Positions 1 to 6,851 of a DNA stretch of 9,997 nt are shown here, one piece after another. How positions within the stretch are numbered: the stretch's first letter is position 1; every line of letters begins with the position of its first letter. The position numbers and the translations under genes are program-made. Origin of the DNA: an uncultured Burkholderiales bacterium (GTDB lineage Bacteria; Pseudomonadota; Gammaproteobacteria; Burkholderiales; Burkholderiaceae_C); contig CAIYKK010000307.1 of the NCBI GenBank assembly GCA_903926695.1, positions 1-9,997 on the forward strand, given 5' to 3'. The notes under the pieces were generated by a model, which worked only from the letters and a program-made list of their open reading frames with translations, was not told where the DNA came from and did no database searches.

Positions 1-1
1 C

Positions 2-238
2 TTCACCTTCAGCAACGCCGAGGTGCAAAAGCGCCTTGGCCCGGTGCGGCTGCTGCAAGCCGACGTGACGGCCAACAACGCCGCCGACAAAGCCCTGCTC
101 AAACGCTTCAACCTGTTCGGCCCGCCGGGAATTGTGTTTTTTGACGGCGCCGCGCAGGCCAAAATCGTCCACAAGGTGGTTGGCTACCAGAACGCGGCGG
201 ACTTCTTAGTCTCACTGAGCAGCGCCGCCATTCCCTGA
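2..238 (+). CDS. dsbD: DsbD C-terminal thioredoxin domain (5' partial)
   Basis: This is the last 78 residues of a protein that begins before the window, read in frame from base 2. The text resembles the C-terminal (gamma) thioredoxin-like domain of the thiol:disulfide interchange protein DsbD: LLQADVTANN, then ALLKRFNLFGPPGIVFFD, where GPPG carries the cis-proline of the fold, then VVGYQNAADFL. DsbD takes electrons from cytoplasmic thioredoxin across the inner membrane and passes them to periplasmic thioredoxin-like proteins, including those used in cytochrome c maturation. The membrane domain and the catalytic CxxC lie outside the window. It is on the same strand as the thioredoxin/cytochrome operon but separated from it by a terminator and two minus-strand genes, so it is not co-transcribed. 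The family call is confident; the start cannot be seen. Confidence 0.88.
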   Translation, partial: FTFSNAEVQKRLGPVRLLQADVTANNAADKALLKRFNLFGPPGIVFFDGAAQAKIVHKVVGYQNAADFLVSLSSAAIP

Positions 239-260
239 TTGGCAGGGTCGGCAGGCCGCT

Positions 261-287
261 ATCCCGGACTTGATCCGGGATGTTTTT
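261..287 (+). terminator. Rho-independent terminator after dsbD
   Basis: A perfect 8-bp stem (ATCCCGGA / TCCGGGAT, 261-268 and 274-281) with a 5-nt loop CTTGA is followed by G and a run of T (283-287). It lies 22 nt after the dsbD stop. The T run is on the plus strand only, so it mainly serves dsbD; its last base overlaps the stop codon of the convergent DUF5666 gene. Whether the hairpin also stops minus-strand transcription is uncertain. Confidence 0.8.
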
Positions 288-1471
288 CAGTCGTCGCCCA
301 GCTCCATCTCGGTCACGATCAGCACATCGCCTCCGGCCTTCGCGCCCTTGACTTTGACCTTCAGCCCCACCTTGAGGTCGGTGGCCTTGCCGTTACTCAG
401 GCTGGCCGATGAAGCATCGCAGCGCTGCCCGCGCAGCACAAAATCAGCCAGGCTGGTGAACTGCTCGATGCGCGCCTCAATCTCCACCGCGTGCAGGCTG
501 TCCTCATTTCCAAGCTCGACCTTGGTGGCCTTGAGCACACCGGCCCGCCAGCTGCCATACACCTCCACGCGCGCGCCCAGCGTCATCGAAGCGCCTGCCG
601 GGCTGTACACAGTGCTGCGGGTATCGACTTCGATACTGCCCAGCATGAAGCCGCTGCTCGAAGGGGTAGAAGTCACAAAACCCTCGATTTCAATATCGCC
701 TTCCGGCTGCACGCCGACAGTGCTCGCCCCGCGCAACGTAACGCGCTCAACTGCCAGGCTGCTGCCATCCGCCGACAACATCCCCTGAACCCGCACCAGT
801 TCCCCGGCAGCCAGCGCAGCTGCCGCCGTGCCGGTGAGCGTCAGCCCATTGAGCTGGCGCTGCAGGCCCGACACGCTGACCAGCCCCGTGCTCACCACAG
901 CGGGAGCGGTGATTAGCGCCACACGCGTCGCCTTCCAGTGGCGACCATCGGCGCTGACCTGCAAGCCCCAGACGGCCACGCGTGAATTGAGGGCCAGTTG
1001 CGCGGCAGCGCTAACGCCGTCAAACACCGTGGCGCTGTCGGTCTGCACCGTCATACCCGCGACGGTAAATTCGGTGCCGTCCGCCGTCAGCACCTGCGTC
1101 ACCAGTCCCTGCGCAATCGACCACACCTCAATGCTGCTGGCCGTACCAAGCGCCACGCTGGCGCTGCGCTGGCCCTGCACCGCCGCGACCATGCCCAGGC
1201 GCAAATTGGCCGAAACGGCGGCAGCACCATCGAGCTGCACGCTCGCCAGCCCATCGTCAAACTTGATATTGTTGATGATCACGCTGCCAAAGCCGGTGAT
1301 CGAGCCTTGCGAATAGACCGTCGCATACTGCCCGGTTCCGCCCGTGCCCGGTGCGCCCGCCGTGGTGGAGCTTCCGCTTCCGCCGCCGCAGCCCGTCAAG
1401 GTGGCCACCGCCAGCGCGAACCAATTGCGCCGGGTCAGGGGAGGATTGAAATTTTTATGCTGACTCAGCAT
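287..1471 (-). CDS. DUF5666 repeat lipoprotein
   Basis: A 394-residue exported protein of unknown function. The N-terminus has TRRNWF, then a hydrophobic stretch and a lipobox LTGC (Cys28), followed by a Gly/Ser linker rich in GGGSGSS; the twin Arg leaves a Tat-type route possible. The rest is about five related beta-rich units of 55-70 residues (roughly 53-120, 120-190, 190-250, 258-320, 330-390), each with a G-F-V/S-x-x or similar opening, a central L/V-x-V-x-G and an ending such as KATKVEL, ERVTL or VTEMEL. This is the pattern of DUF5666, small OB-like beta domains. The start overlaps the end of the upstream DUF6502 gene (ATGCTGA), with AGGA about 8 nt upstream, so translation is probably coupled. 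No catalytic motif is visible; a binding or scaffold role at the envelope is only a guess. Confidence 0.8.
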   Translation of the reverse strand: MLSQHKNFNPPLTRRNWFALAVATLTGCGGGSGSSTTAGAPGTGGTGQYATVYSQGSITGFGSVIINNIKFDDGLASVQLDGAAAVSANLRLGMVAAVQGQRSASVALGTASSIEVWSIAQGLVTQVLTADGTEFTVAGMTVQTDSATVFDGVSAAAQLALNSRVAVWGLQVSADGRHWKATRVALITAPAVVSTGLVSVSGLQRQLNGLTLTGTAAAALAAGELVRVQGMLSADGSSLAVERVTLRGASTVGVQPEGDIEIEGFVTSTPSSSGFMLGSIEVDTRSTVYSPAGASMTLGARVEVYGSWRAGVLKATKVELGNEDSLHAVEIEARIEQFTSLADFVLRGQRCDASSASLSNGKATDLKVGLKVKVKGAKAGGDVLIVTEMELGDD

Positions 1472-2406
1472 GCAGGTTTCCTTTTATTCTTACGGGGCGC
1501 AGCCACCTTCGACAAAGCTGCAGACGCGGCAGGCTCAGCGGCTTGCAGCGCGTCATGAAAATAAACACCAAACCGAATCCGGTGCCGGGCGCCTTCAGCC
1601 CCTTCACTGCGCTGCTCGGCCACCGTCGCTGTTTGCAAAAACGGCTGCAGGATGCTGGCCCACAGGCGACGCGCCTGCAGTTGCAGTTGATCAGCCTGCT
1701 CGAACGACAAATCTTGTGCAAAAGCACTTTGATCCAGCATCAAGGGGCTACGCCGATCCGGCGCCAGATTGTGAACCACCGCGCCCAGGTGATCGCCGAC
1801 ATTGGCGGCAAAAAAATGAAAAGACTCGCTCAAGCCCTCGTGCGGCACAAAAGCCGTGGACTTCAGCGCCACATAACCGTCCTCGCGCAGATCGACCACG
1901 CCCAGGCGCGCCAGCTCGTCGAGCACGGCGCGGGCGCCGACATCGCGGCTGACTTCGGCCACCAGCGTCGTGAAATCCGGCTCACCGGCCCGGCCACGCG
2001 TCGGCGTTCGGGCCAAGGCGCGGGCGCTCTGGTCGGCATTTAAAAACCGGGGTTCGCTGATCCAGCGCGCCACCACCGAGGCCGCCACCGACACCATCGG
2101 GCTGGCCAGACCGGCGCTCACCGGCATTTCACTGAGCCGCCTGACATCCTTGCGATGCACGCCGGTCAGCAGCGAAATGCGCGTGTCCGAGCTGCCTTTG
2201 CCTGCGAGGCCATAGGTCTTGCTGGCCTCATCGACGAGCGCTTTTTTCAGCATTTCGACCATCGACGGCAGCTGCAGGCCGTGGTCAATCATCAGCCGCG
2301 CCAGGGGCTGCAAGACCTGCGCAATCGCCTCGGCGGCCAGCGCAGGCTCGGGCAAGCCTGCTGCAGGCGGCGCGGCTGCGTCAGCGGCGGGTTGGTTTTT
2401 TGTCAT
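1465..2406 (-). CDS. DUF6502 family protein, predicted HTH regulator
   Basis: A 313-residue cytoplasmic protein with no signal peptide or membrane segment. Residues about 32-95 match the N-terminal pattern of DUF6502: LARLMIDHGLQLPSMVEMLKKA, then a helix-turn-helix-like stretch DTRISLLTGVHRKDVRRL (about 74-91), which suggests DNA binding. The C-terminal half contains FFAANVGDHLGAVVHNL and an alpha-helical tail ending in basic residues (RKNKRK). ATG at 2406 was chosen because the text from MTKNQP looks like the natural N-terminus; a TTG at 2460 would add 18 residues of unlikely composition. No good Shine-Dalgarno is seen before 2406. It is translationally coupled to the DUF5666 gene and divergent from the thioredoxin/cytochrome operon, so it is the obvious local candidate to bind the repeats in the shared intergenic region. 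That regulatory role is inferred. Confidence 0.75.
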   Translation of the reverse strand: MTKNQPAADAAAPPAAGLPEPALAAEAIAQVLQPLARLMIDHGLQLPSMVEMLKKALVDEASKTYGLAGKGSSDTRISLLTGVHRKDVRRLSEMPVSAGLASPMVSVAASVVARWISEPRFLNADQSARALARTPTRGRAGEPDFTTLVAEVSRDVGARAVLDELARLGVVDLREDGYVALKSTAFVPHEGLSESFHFFAANVGDHLGAVVHNLAPDRRSPLMLDQSAFAQDLSFEQADQLQLQARRLWASILQPFLQTATVAEQRSEGAEGARHRIRFGVYFHDALQAAEPAASAALSKVAAPRKNKRKPAC

Positions 2407-2464
2407 GGATTGGCAACTTTTTGCATTCTGAAGGGAATTGTGCCCGAAGCAACACGCCAATCAT

Positions 2465-2537
2465 TTTTTGGGTTTATTTCCCAAATTAACGGTATCATCC
2501 CGAAACAGATGAAATTTTTGGGAAAATTTCCCGTATT
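2465..2537. promoter_or_regulatory. Two operator-like repeats in divergent intergenic region
   Basis: Two 23-bp copies, 2465-2487 and 2515-2537, share the pattern TTTTTGGGnnnATTTCCCnnATT (18 of 23 bases identical) and start exactly 50 bp apart, which puts them on about the same face of the helix. Each is internally palindromic: TTTGGG-7-CCCAAA in the first, GGGAAA-1-TTTCCC in the second. They lie between the divergent DUF6502 gene and the thioredoxin/cytochrome operon, in the most AT-rich part of the area. A TATCAT at 2493-2498 could be a rightward -10 element, with TTGGGT (2468-2473) as a -35 at a rather long 19-nt spacing; this part is weak. The binding protein is unknown. Confidence 0.5.
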
Positions 2538-2587
2538 CAACCTCCTTAAACGCCCTTCCTGCTTCTCACTTCTGACTGGTTGTTCGC

Positions 2588-3088
2588 ATGCAAAAACACT
2601 ACGCCAAAACCGCCGCACTGGCTCTGACTATCCTGCTGAGCCTGCCTGCTGGCGCCATCGAAGTCGGTCAAACAGCCCCCGACTTTGACCTCGCCGGAAG
2701 CCTCGCCGCCGTCAAACTCAGCGACTACAAGGGCAAAACCGTTTACCTGGATTTCTGGGCTTCGTGGTGCGGCCCGTGCAAACAGTCGTTCCCGTGGATG
2801 AACGAGATGCAAAGCCGCTACGGTGCCAAGGGCTTTCGCGTGGTCGGCGTCAACGTCGATCAAAAAACCGATGACGCCAAAGCGTTTCTCAAAGACACGC
2901 CCGCCCGCTTTGACGTGGCCTTCGACCAAACCGGCAAAACGCCCAAAACCTACGCCATCAAAGGCATGCCGACTTCGGTGCTGATTGGCCCCGACGGCAA
3001 GGTCATTAGCGTTCACAGCGGCTTCAAACCCGAGCAGCGCGCCGAGCTGGAAACGCAAATCCAGCAAGCCCTTTCGTCCCAAAAATGA
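2588..3088 (+). CDS. TlpA-like periplasmic thioredoxin
   Basis: A 166-residue exported thiol-disulfide protein. Residues 1-23 are a Sec signal peptide (cleavage expected after LPAGA). The mature part is a TlpA/ResA-type thioredoxin fold: APDFDL at the start, LDFWASWCGPCKQSFPWM with the active-site Cys61 and Cys64, VVGVNVD, and the cis-proline loop GMPTSVLIGPDG. Family members usually reduce disulfides in the periplasm, for example in apocytochrome c or copper-centre assembly, with electrons from DsbD or CcdA. It is the first gene of the eight-gene operon and is followed after 14 nt by a small lipoprotein with a Cys-Gly-Cys tail, a plausible client together with the CxxCH proteins downstream. 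No strong Shine-Dalgarno precedes the ATG. The fold is certain; the substrate is inferred. Confidence 0.9.
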   Translation: MQKHYAKTAALALTILLSLPAGAIEVGQTAPDFDLAGSLAAVKLSDYKGKTVYLDFWASWCGPCKQSFPWMNEMQSRYGAKGFRVVGVNVDQKTDDAKAFLKDTPARFDVAFDQTGKTPKTYAIKGMPTSVLIGPDGKVISVHSGFKPEQRAELETQIQQALSSQK

Positions 3089-3102
3089 TCTCGAACCCCG
3101 CC

Positions 3103-3330
3103 ATGAACAAAATCATCCTCCGCGTTTTCACCATCACCGCGCTCGCGTGGCTGGGCGGCTGCAGCAGCTTGGGCCAGGTCAACGCCTGGGAAAAAGGCAA
3201 TCTGGCCAAACCCATGATGACGTTTGAGTCGGACCCGCTGGACCAGCGTTTTGTCCAGCACGTTTACGGCAGCAAAGAAAACTCCAGCGGTGGCTACGGC
3301 GTCGGTGGCGGCGGCTGCGGCTGCAACTGA
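3103..3330 (+). CDS. DUF4266 small lipoprotein with C-terminal CGC tail
   Basis: A 75-residue lipoprotein precursor. The signal peptide ends in a lipobox LGGC (Cys20), giving a mature chain of only 56 residues. The body has WEKGNLAKPMM and a charged stretch DPLDQRFVQHVYGSKE, then a Gly-rich end finishing in GGGGCGCN, with Cys72 and Cys74. This agrees with what is known of DUF4266, a family often seen beside thioredoxin, DUF3570 and ApbE genes. The two tail cysteines could bind a metal, form a redox pair or be modified; the sequence does not say which. A start at 3085 is possible: its ATG overlaps the stop of the thioredoxin gene and adds six residues. The start at 3103 gives a cleaner signal peptide. 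The function is unknown; the position suggests a partner of the DUF3570 barrel encoded 13 nt downstream. Confidence 0.82.
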   Translation: MNKIILRVFTITALAWLGGCSSLGQVNAWEKGNLAKPMMTFESDPLDQRFVQHVYGSKENSSGGYGVGGGGCGCN

Positions 3331-3343
3331 AAACAGGCACAGC

Positions 3344-4537
3344 ATGAACAAATCACCTTCTTCCTTTGCCTTGCCCGCGTCCGGCGTGCTGCTGGCCTCG
3401 CTGGTGCTGCCCGGTCTGGCCGCGCTGGCAACCTTCGCGCCGCTGACGGCATCGGCTGAAACCGCGCCCGAACAAACCACCGTGTCGGTCAAATACGGCA
3501 ACTATCAAGACAGCCAGGCCAACTGGGATCGCGTCAAAGTCAACGCGGCGCAGGTGTACGTGCAAGCGCCCATAGCGGGCGAGTGGTCGATTGAAGCCTC
3601 CGGGGTTTCCGACAACGTCTCGGGCGCCACGCCTTACGCGCACAGCCATAAATCCGGTGCCAGCGGCGGCGGCAAAACCGGCATGAGCGACGAGCGCCAT
3701 GCCGGTGATGTGAAGATCACCCGCTACCTGCCGCGTGCCGCGATCTCGGCAAGCCTGGCCTATTCCACCGAGCACGATTACAAATCCACCGCCGTCGGCC
3801 TGGACGCCCGCTGGTCCAGCGACGACAACAACCGCACCTGGACGGTCGGTTACGGCAACTCGCACGACACCATCGACAACAGCTACAGCGGCGGCAGCAT
3901 CGTCGGCAAGCACAAGAACACCAACGAATTCATGGGCGGCGTGACGCAGGTACTGACGCCGACCGACATTGCCCAGTTCAACCTGACGCGCAGCATCGGC
4001 AGCGGTTATTACGACGATCCGTACAAGAACTACGACAGCCGCCCCGACCGGCGCAACGCCTGGATTGGTCTGGCACGCTGGAACCATTACGTCAGCGCGT
4101 TTGACGCGTCGATTCGCACCAGTTACCGCTATTACAGCGACACCTTTGGCGTGGCTTCGCACACCGCTGGCATCGAATGGGTGCAGCCCACGGGGCGCTG
4201 GACCTTCACGCCCGGCCTGCGCTACTACAGCCAGAGCGCGGCGAACTTTTACTTTGACCCGGTGCTGACCGCGCAAGGCCAGTACGACTCTTTTGGCACG
4301 CTGCTGCGCGCCTTCAACATGACGGGCAACAAGTCCGCCGACCAGCGCCTGGCCGCTTTTGGCGCGCTGACGCTGTCAATGAAAGCCAGCTACGCCGTCA
4401 CGCCAAACGTGGTGGCTGATGTCAAGTACGAGCGTTACCGGCAATCGGCGGCGCTGCATCTGGGCAGCGCGGGCAGCCCCGGCCTGGACGCGTTCAAAGC
4501 CAACTTCATGCAAGTCGGCCTGAGCTACCGTTTCTGA
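3344..4537 (+). CDS. DUF3570 outer-membrane beta-barrel, putative flavinylated protein
   Basis: A 397-residue protein with a Sec signal peptide (about 1-38, ending LTASA). The mature chain consists of alternating amphipathic strands with many Tyr/Trp, short turns and longer polar loops, and ends in SYRF with a terminal Phe, the usual signal of an outer-membrane barrel. Family: DUF3570. Residues 90-96 read DNVSGAT, which matches the motif Dxx[S/T]GA[T/S] whose last Thr/Ser receives FMN from ApbE; Thr96 would be the acceptor. It sits at the end of a predicted strand leading into a long Gly/Ser/His loop (about 98-120) that also contains SGAS (104-107). The next gene, 7 nt away, is apbE, which supports the modification. 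The codons before 3344 in this frame encode no signal peptide, so 3344 is the start. The family call is confident; flavinylation is a prediction. Confidence 0.85.
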   Translation: MNKSPSSFALPASGVLLASLVLPGLAALATFAPLTASAETAPEQTTVSVKYGNYQDSQANWDRVKVNAAQVYVQAPIAGEWSIEASGVSDNVSGATPYAHSHKSGASGGGKTGMSDERHAGDVKITRYLPRAAISASLAYSTEHDYKSTAVGLDARWSSDDNNRTWTVGYGNSHDTIDNSYSGGSIVGKHKNTNEFMGGVTQVLTPTDIAQFNLTRSIGSGYYDDPYKNYDSRPDRRNAWIGLARWNHYVSAFDASIRTSYRYYSDTFGVASHTAGIEWVQPTGRWTFTPGLRYYSQSAANFYFDPVLTAQGQYDSFGTLLRAFNMTGNKSADQRLAAFGALTLSMKASYAVTPNVVADVKYERYRQSAALHLGSAGSPGLDAFKANFMQVGLSYRF

Positions 4538-4544
4538 GGCAACC

Positions 4545-5471
4545 ATGAACCGCTGGCGCACCCTGCGTTTTGACTTCTCGGCGATGGCCTCTCCCTGCAG
4601 CCTGCAGATGGATGGCTGCGACGAGCCGGTCATGCGCCGGGCCGCCGCCGAAGCCATTGCCGAAGTGCAGCGCATTGAACACAAGTTCTCGCGCTACCGC
4701 CCGGACAGCCTGATCAGCCGCATCAACCAGAGCGCCGGGCGCGAGGCGGTGGCGGTCGATGCAGAAACCGGTGGCCTGCTCAACTTCGCGCAACAGCTCT
4801 GGACGCTGAGCGACGGCCTGTTTGACATCACCTCGGGCGTGCTGCGCCACGCCTGGGATTTCAAGCGCGCCCAGTTTCCACAACCGGAAAAATTGCAAAG
4901 CCTGCTGGCCAAAGTCGGCTGGCAGCACGTTGCATGGGACGGCGAGCAGGTACGCCTGGCGCAAGCGGGCATGGAGCTGGACTTTGGCGGCTTTGGCAAG
5001 GAATACGCCACCGACCGCGCCGCCGCCGTTCTGCAGCAACATGGCCTGGTACACGCGCTGGTCAACCTCGGCGGCGACCTGCACGCACTCGGCCCGCGCG
5101 GTCTGCCCGAGTTGAACGGCGCAGCGTGGCACATCGACATCACGCCGCCGCGCCCCACGGCGGACGGCCCCGACGCGCCGCTGGCGCTGCTGCCGCTGGC
5201 GCGTGGCGGCCTGGCCACCAGTGGCGATTACGAACGGTTTTTCATTCACGAAGGCCAGCGTTATTGCCACGTTTTGAACCCCACAACCGGCTGGCCGGTG
5301 TCGCACTGGCAATCGGTCAGCGTGCTCGCGGCCAACACCAGCACGGCGGGCGCGCTCACCACCATCGCCATGCTCAAAGGGGCGGATGCCCCGGCGTGGC
5401 TCGATACCCAAGGCGTGCGCTATCTGGCCGTTCAGCACGACGGACAGGTGCTGCACAACGCCGCTTTTTAG
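4545..5471 (+). CDS. apbE: FAD:protein FMN transferase (ApbE family)
   Basis: A 308-residue ApbE-family protein. These enzymes cleave FAD and attach FMN by a phosphoester bond to Thr or Ser of exported redox proteins, using Mg2+. Family blocks are seen in order: FSAMASPC (about 11-18), RIEHKFSRYRPDS (43-55), DGLFDITSGVL (90-100), DFGGFGKEYATD (146-157), NLGGD (174-178), TSGDYERFF (225-233), CHVLNPTTGWP with His242, and STAGALTT (266-273). Two points are unusual. There is no signal peptide, and no in-frame start upstream could supply one, so the enzyme appears cytoplasmic or is exported in another way. Also, the usual metal-binding Asp of the ADAxxT block is Gly269, while the Thr at +4 is kept. 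GAGG (4536-4539) overlaps the stop of the DUF3570 gene and serves as ribosome site. The likely substrate is the DUF3570 barrel just upstream. Confidence 0.9.
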   Translation: MNRWRTLRFDFSAMASPCSLQMDGCDEPVMRRAAAEAIAEVQRIEHKFSRYRPDSLISRINQSAGREAVAVDAETGGLLNFAQQLWTLSDGLFDITSGVLRHAWDFKRAQFPQPEKLQSLLAKVGWQHVAWDGEQVRLAQAGMELDFGGFGKEYATDRAAAVLQQHGLVHALVNLGGDLHALGPRGLPELNGAAWHIDITPPRPTADGPDAPLALLPLARGGLATSGDYERFFIHEGQRYCHVLNPTTGWPVSHWQSVSVLAANTSTAGALTTIAMLKGADAPAWLDTQGVRYLAVQHDGQVLHNAAF

Positions 5472-5508
5472 TCTTTTTGAACCCATCCCTACTCACAGGA
5501 GTCTCACC

Positions 5509-6849
5509 ATGAAATTTCCAGCATCTTTTTTCACCCTCAGCCTGATCGCTGCGGCCACCCTCGCCCTGACGGCCTGCGGCGGCGGCGAAAGCGGAAACGA
5601 CAATGACGACGGCAACAGCGTTGCCATGACCACCATCACGCCCGTCGTGATGGACGGACTCATCAGCAAAGCGCTGGTGTGCTGGGACGCCAACGACAAC
5701 GGCGCGTGCGACGCCACCGAAACCCAGGCGCTGACGGACAACACAGGCAAAGCCTCTTTGTTCATCCCGACCGCCAACGTGGCCAACGCCAAACTCATCG
5801 CAGAAATCACCGCTGACGTGTCCTCCGATGCCGACACCGGCCTGGTCAGCACCAGTTACACCTTGCGCGCCCCCGCAGGCAAACACGGCGTCATCAGCCC
5901 GCTGACCGACATGACGCAAGCCAGACTCGTCGCAGATGCCACGCTGACGTTTGCCAGCGCCGAGGCCGCCGTGTTGGCTGATCTGGGCTTGAGCGGCATG
6001 TCCGTCACCGACAACTTCATCGCCAAGCGCGGCACCGACAGCAACTACCAAAACGCCAGCCTCAAAGCGCATGCGCTGGTGCTGGTGCAGCAAACTGCCG
6101 ACCAAAACGCCACGCCGCTGGACTGCACCACGGTTCCCAGTCAGCCCAACCCGGACATGAGTCCGGTGCTCCAGAGCATCAACACGGCGCTCAATGACAC
6201 GACCCTGCAGTCGGTTTGCGCCGCGTCAACGGGCATCACGGCGAGTTGCGAAACGGCCCTCCAGGCCAAAGCCGCCGCCATTGTCGCCAGCTGCACCACG
6301 CCTGTGACGCCCGTCCCGCCTGTCGTGCAGCCTGCAGCGTCAACGGTCGTGGTACGCAAGGCGCAAACCATCAGCTTCATCGCCCCCGTGACCCAAAAGA
6401 TGGGCGTGGCACCTCCTGCTTTGAAGGCCACCGCCACGTCCAAGCTGGCCGTCACCTTTACCTCGAACACCGCGACGATTTGCACGGTCAGCGCCACCAA
6501 AATCACGCTGCGCAAAGCCGGTTCGTGCAGCATCAGCGCCCGCCAGGTGGGCAACGTCAGCTATGCAGCCGCCCCCGTCGTGACGCGCATCTTCAAGGTG
6601 CTTGCCGCGTCGGTGCCGGTGCCCGTGACATCGGCGGCCAACGGCAAACTCGTTTATTCAGCCAATACCTGCGCCGCCTGCCACGGCATGCCACCGAGCT
6701 CACAAAAAGTCTTGAATGGTGCGAACAACCCGACCCGCATCCTGAACGCCATTAACGGCAATGCCGGTGGCATGGGCATGTATATCGGAAGATTTACCAC
6801 CCAACAGCTCAACGACATGGCCGCTTACTTGGCTACACCAGGGATTTAA
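5509..6849 (+). CDS. Multidomain lipoprotein with C-terminal cytochrome c domain
   Basis: A 446-residue lipoprotein. The signal peptide ends in LTAC, followed by an acidic/Gly linker. Residues about 45-85 contain CWDANDNGACDATET, an Asp-rich loop like those that bind calcium in surface proteins. A helical, Ala-rich region follows (to about 265), then a Pro linker, then an Ig-like repeat (about 285-365) with the marks KAQTISF, VTFTSNTATICTVS and GSCSISARQVGNVSY. The last 65 residues are a small cytochrome c with CAACH (388-392) and GGMGMY, whose Met probably gives the second heme ligand. AGGAG 7 nt before ATG 5509 decides the start over an in-frame upstream one inside apbE. It is followed after 2 nt by cytochrome b561. 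It is probably anchored in the outer or inner membrane and carries electrons between b561 and other cytochromes; that role is inferred. Confidence 0.82.
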   Translation: MKFPASFFTLSLIAAATLALTACGGGESGNDNDDGNSVAMTTITPVVMDGLISKALVCWDANDNGACDATETQALTDNTGKASLFIPTANVANAKLIAEITADVSSDADTGLVSTSYTLRAPAGKHGVISPLTDMTQARLVADATLTFASAEAAVLADLGLSGMSVTDNFIAKRGTDSNYQNASLKAHALVLVQQTADQNATPLDCTTVPSQPNPDMSPVLQSINTALNDTTLQSVCAASTGITASCETALQAKAAAIVASCTTPVTPVPPVVQPAASTVVVRKAQTISFIAPVTQKMGVAPPALKATATSKLAVTFTSNTATICTVSATKITLRKAGSCSISARQVGNVSYAAAPVVTRIFKVLAASVPVPVTSAANGKLVYSANTCAACHGMPPSSQKVLNGANNPTRILNAINGNAGGMGMYIGRFTTQQLNDMAAYLATPGI

Positions 6850-6851
6850 AA

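Noticed and set aside
261..281. CRISPR-like or mobile repeat made of the CCCGGA/TCCGGG palindrome
   Set aside because: Only one copy is present in the window and it is followed by a T run, so a terminator explains it.
3013..4276. Long minus-strand reading frames opposite the DUF4266 and DUF3570 genes
   Set aside because: They are low-complexity Ala/Val/Arg-rich translations typical of the antisense of GC-rich genes; the plus-strand frames have signal peptides and family motifs.
4506..5486. A 326-residue minus-strand frame opposite apbE
   Set aside because: All ApbE motifs are on the plus strand; the antisense text has no recognisable family or signal and arises from codon bias.
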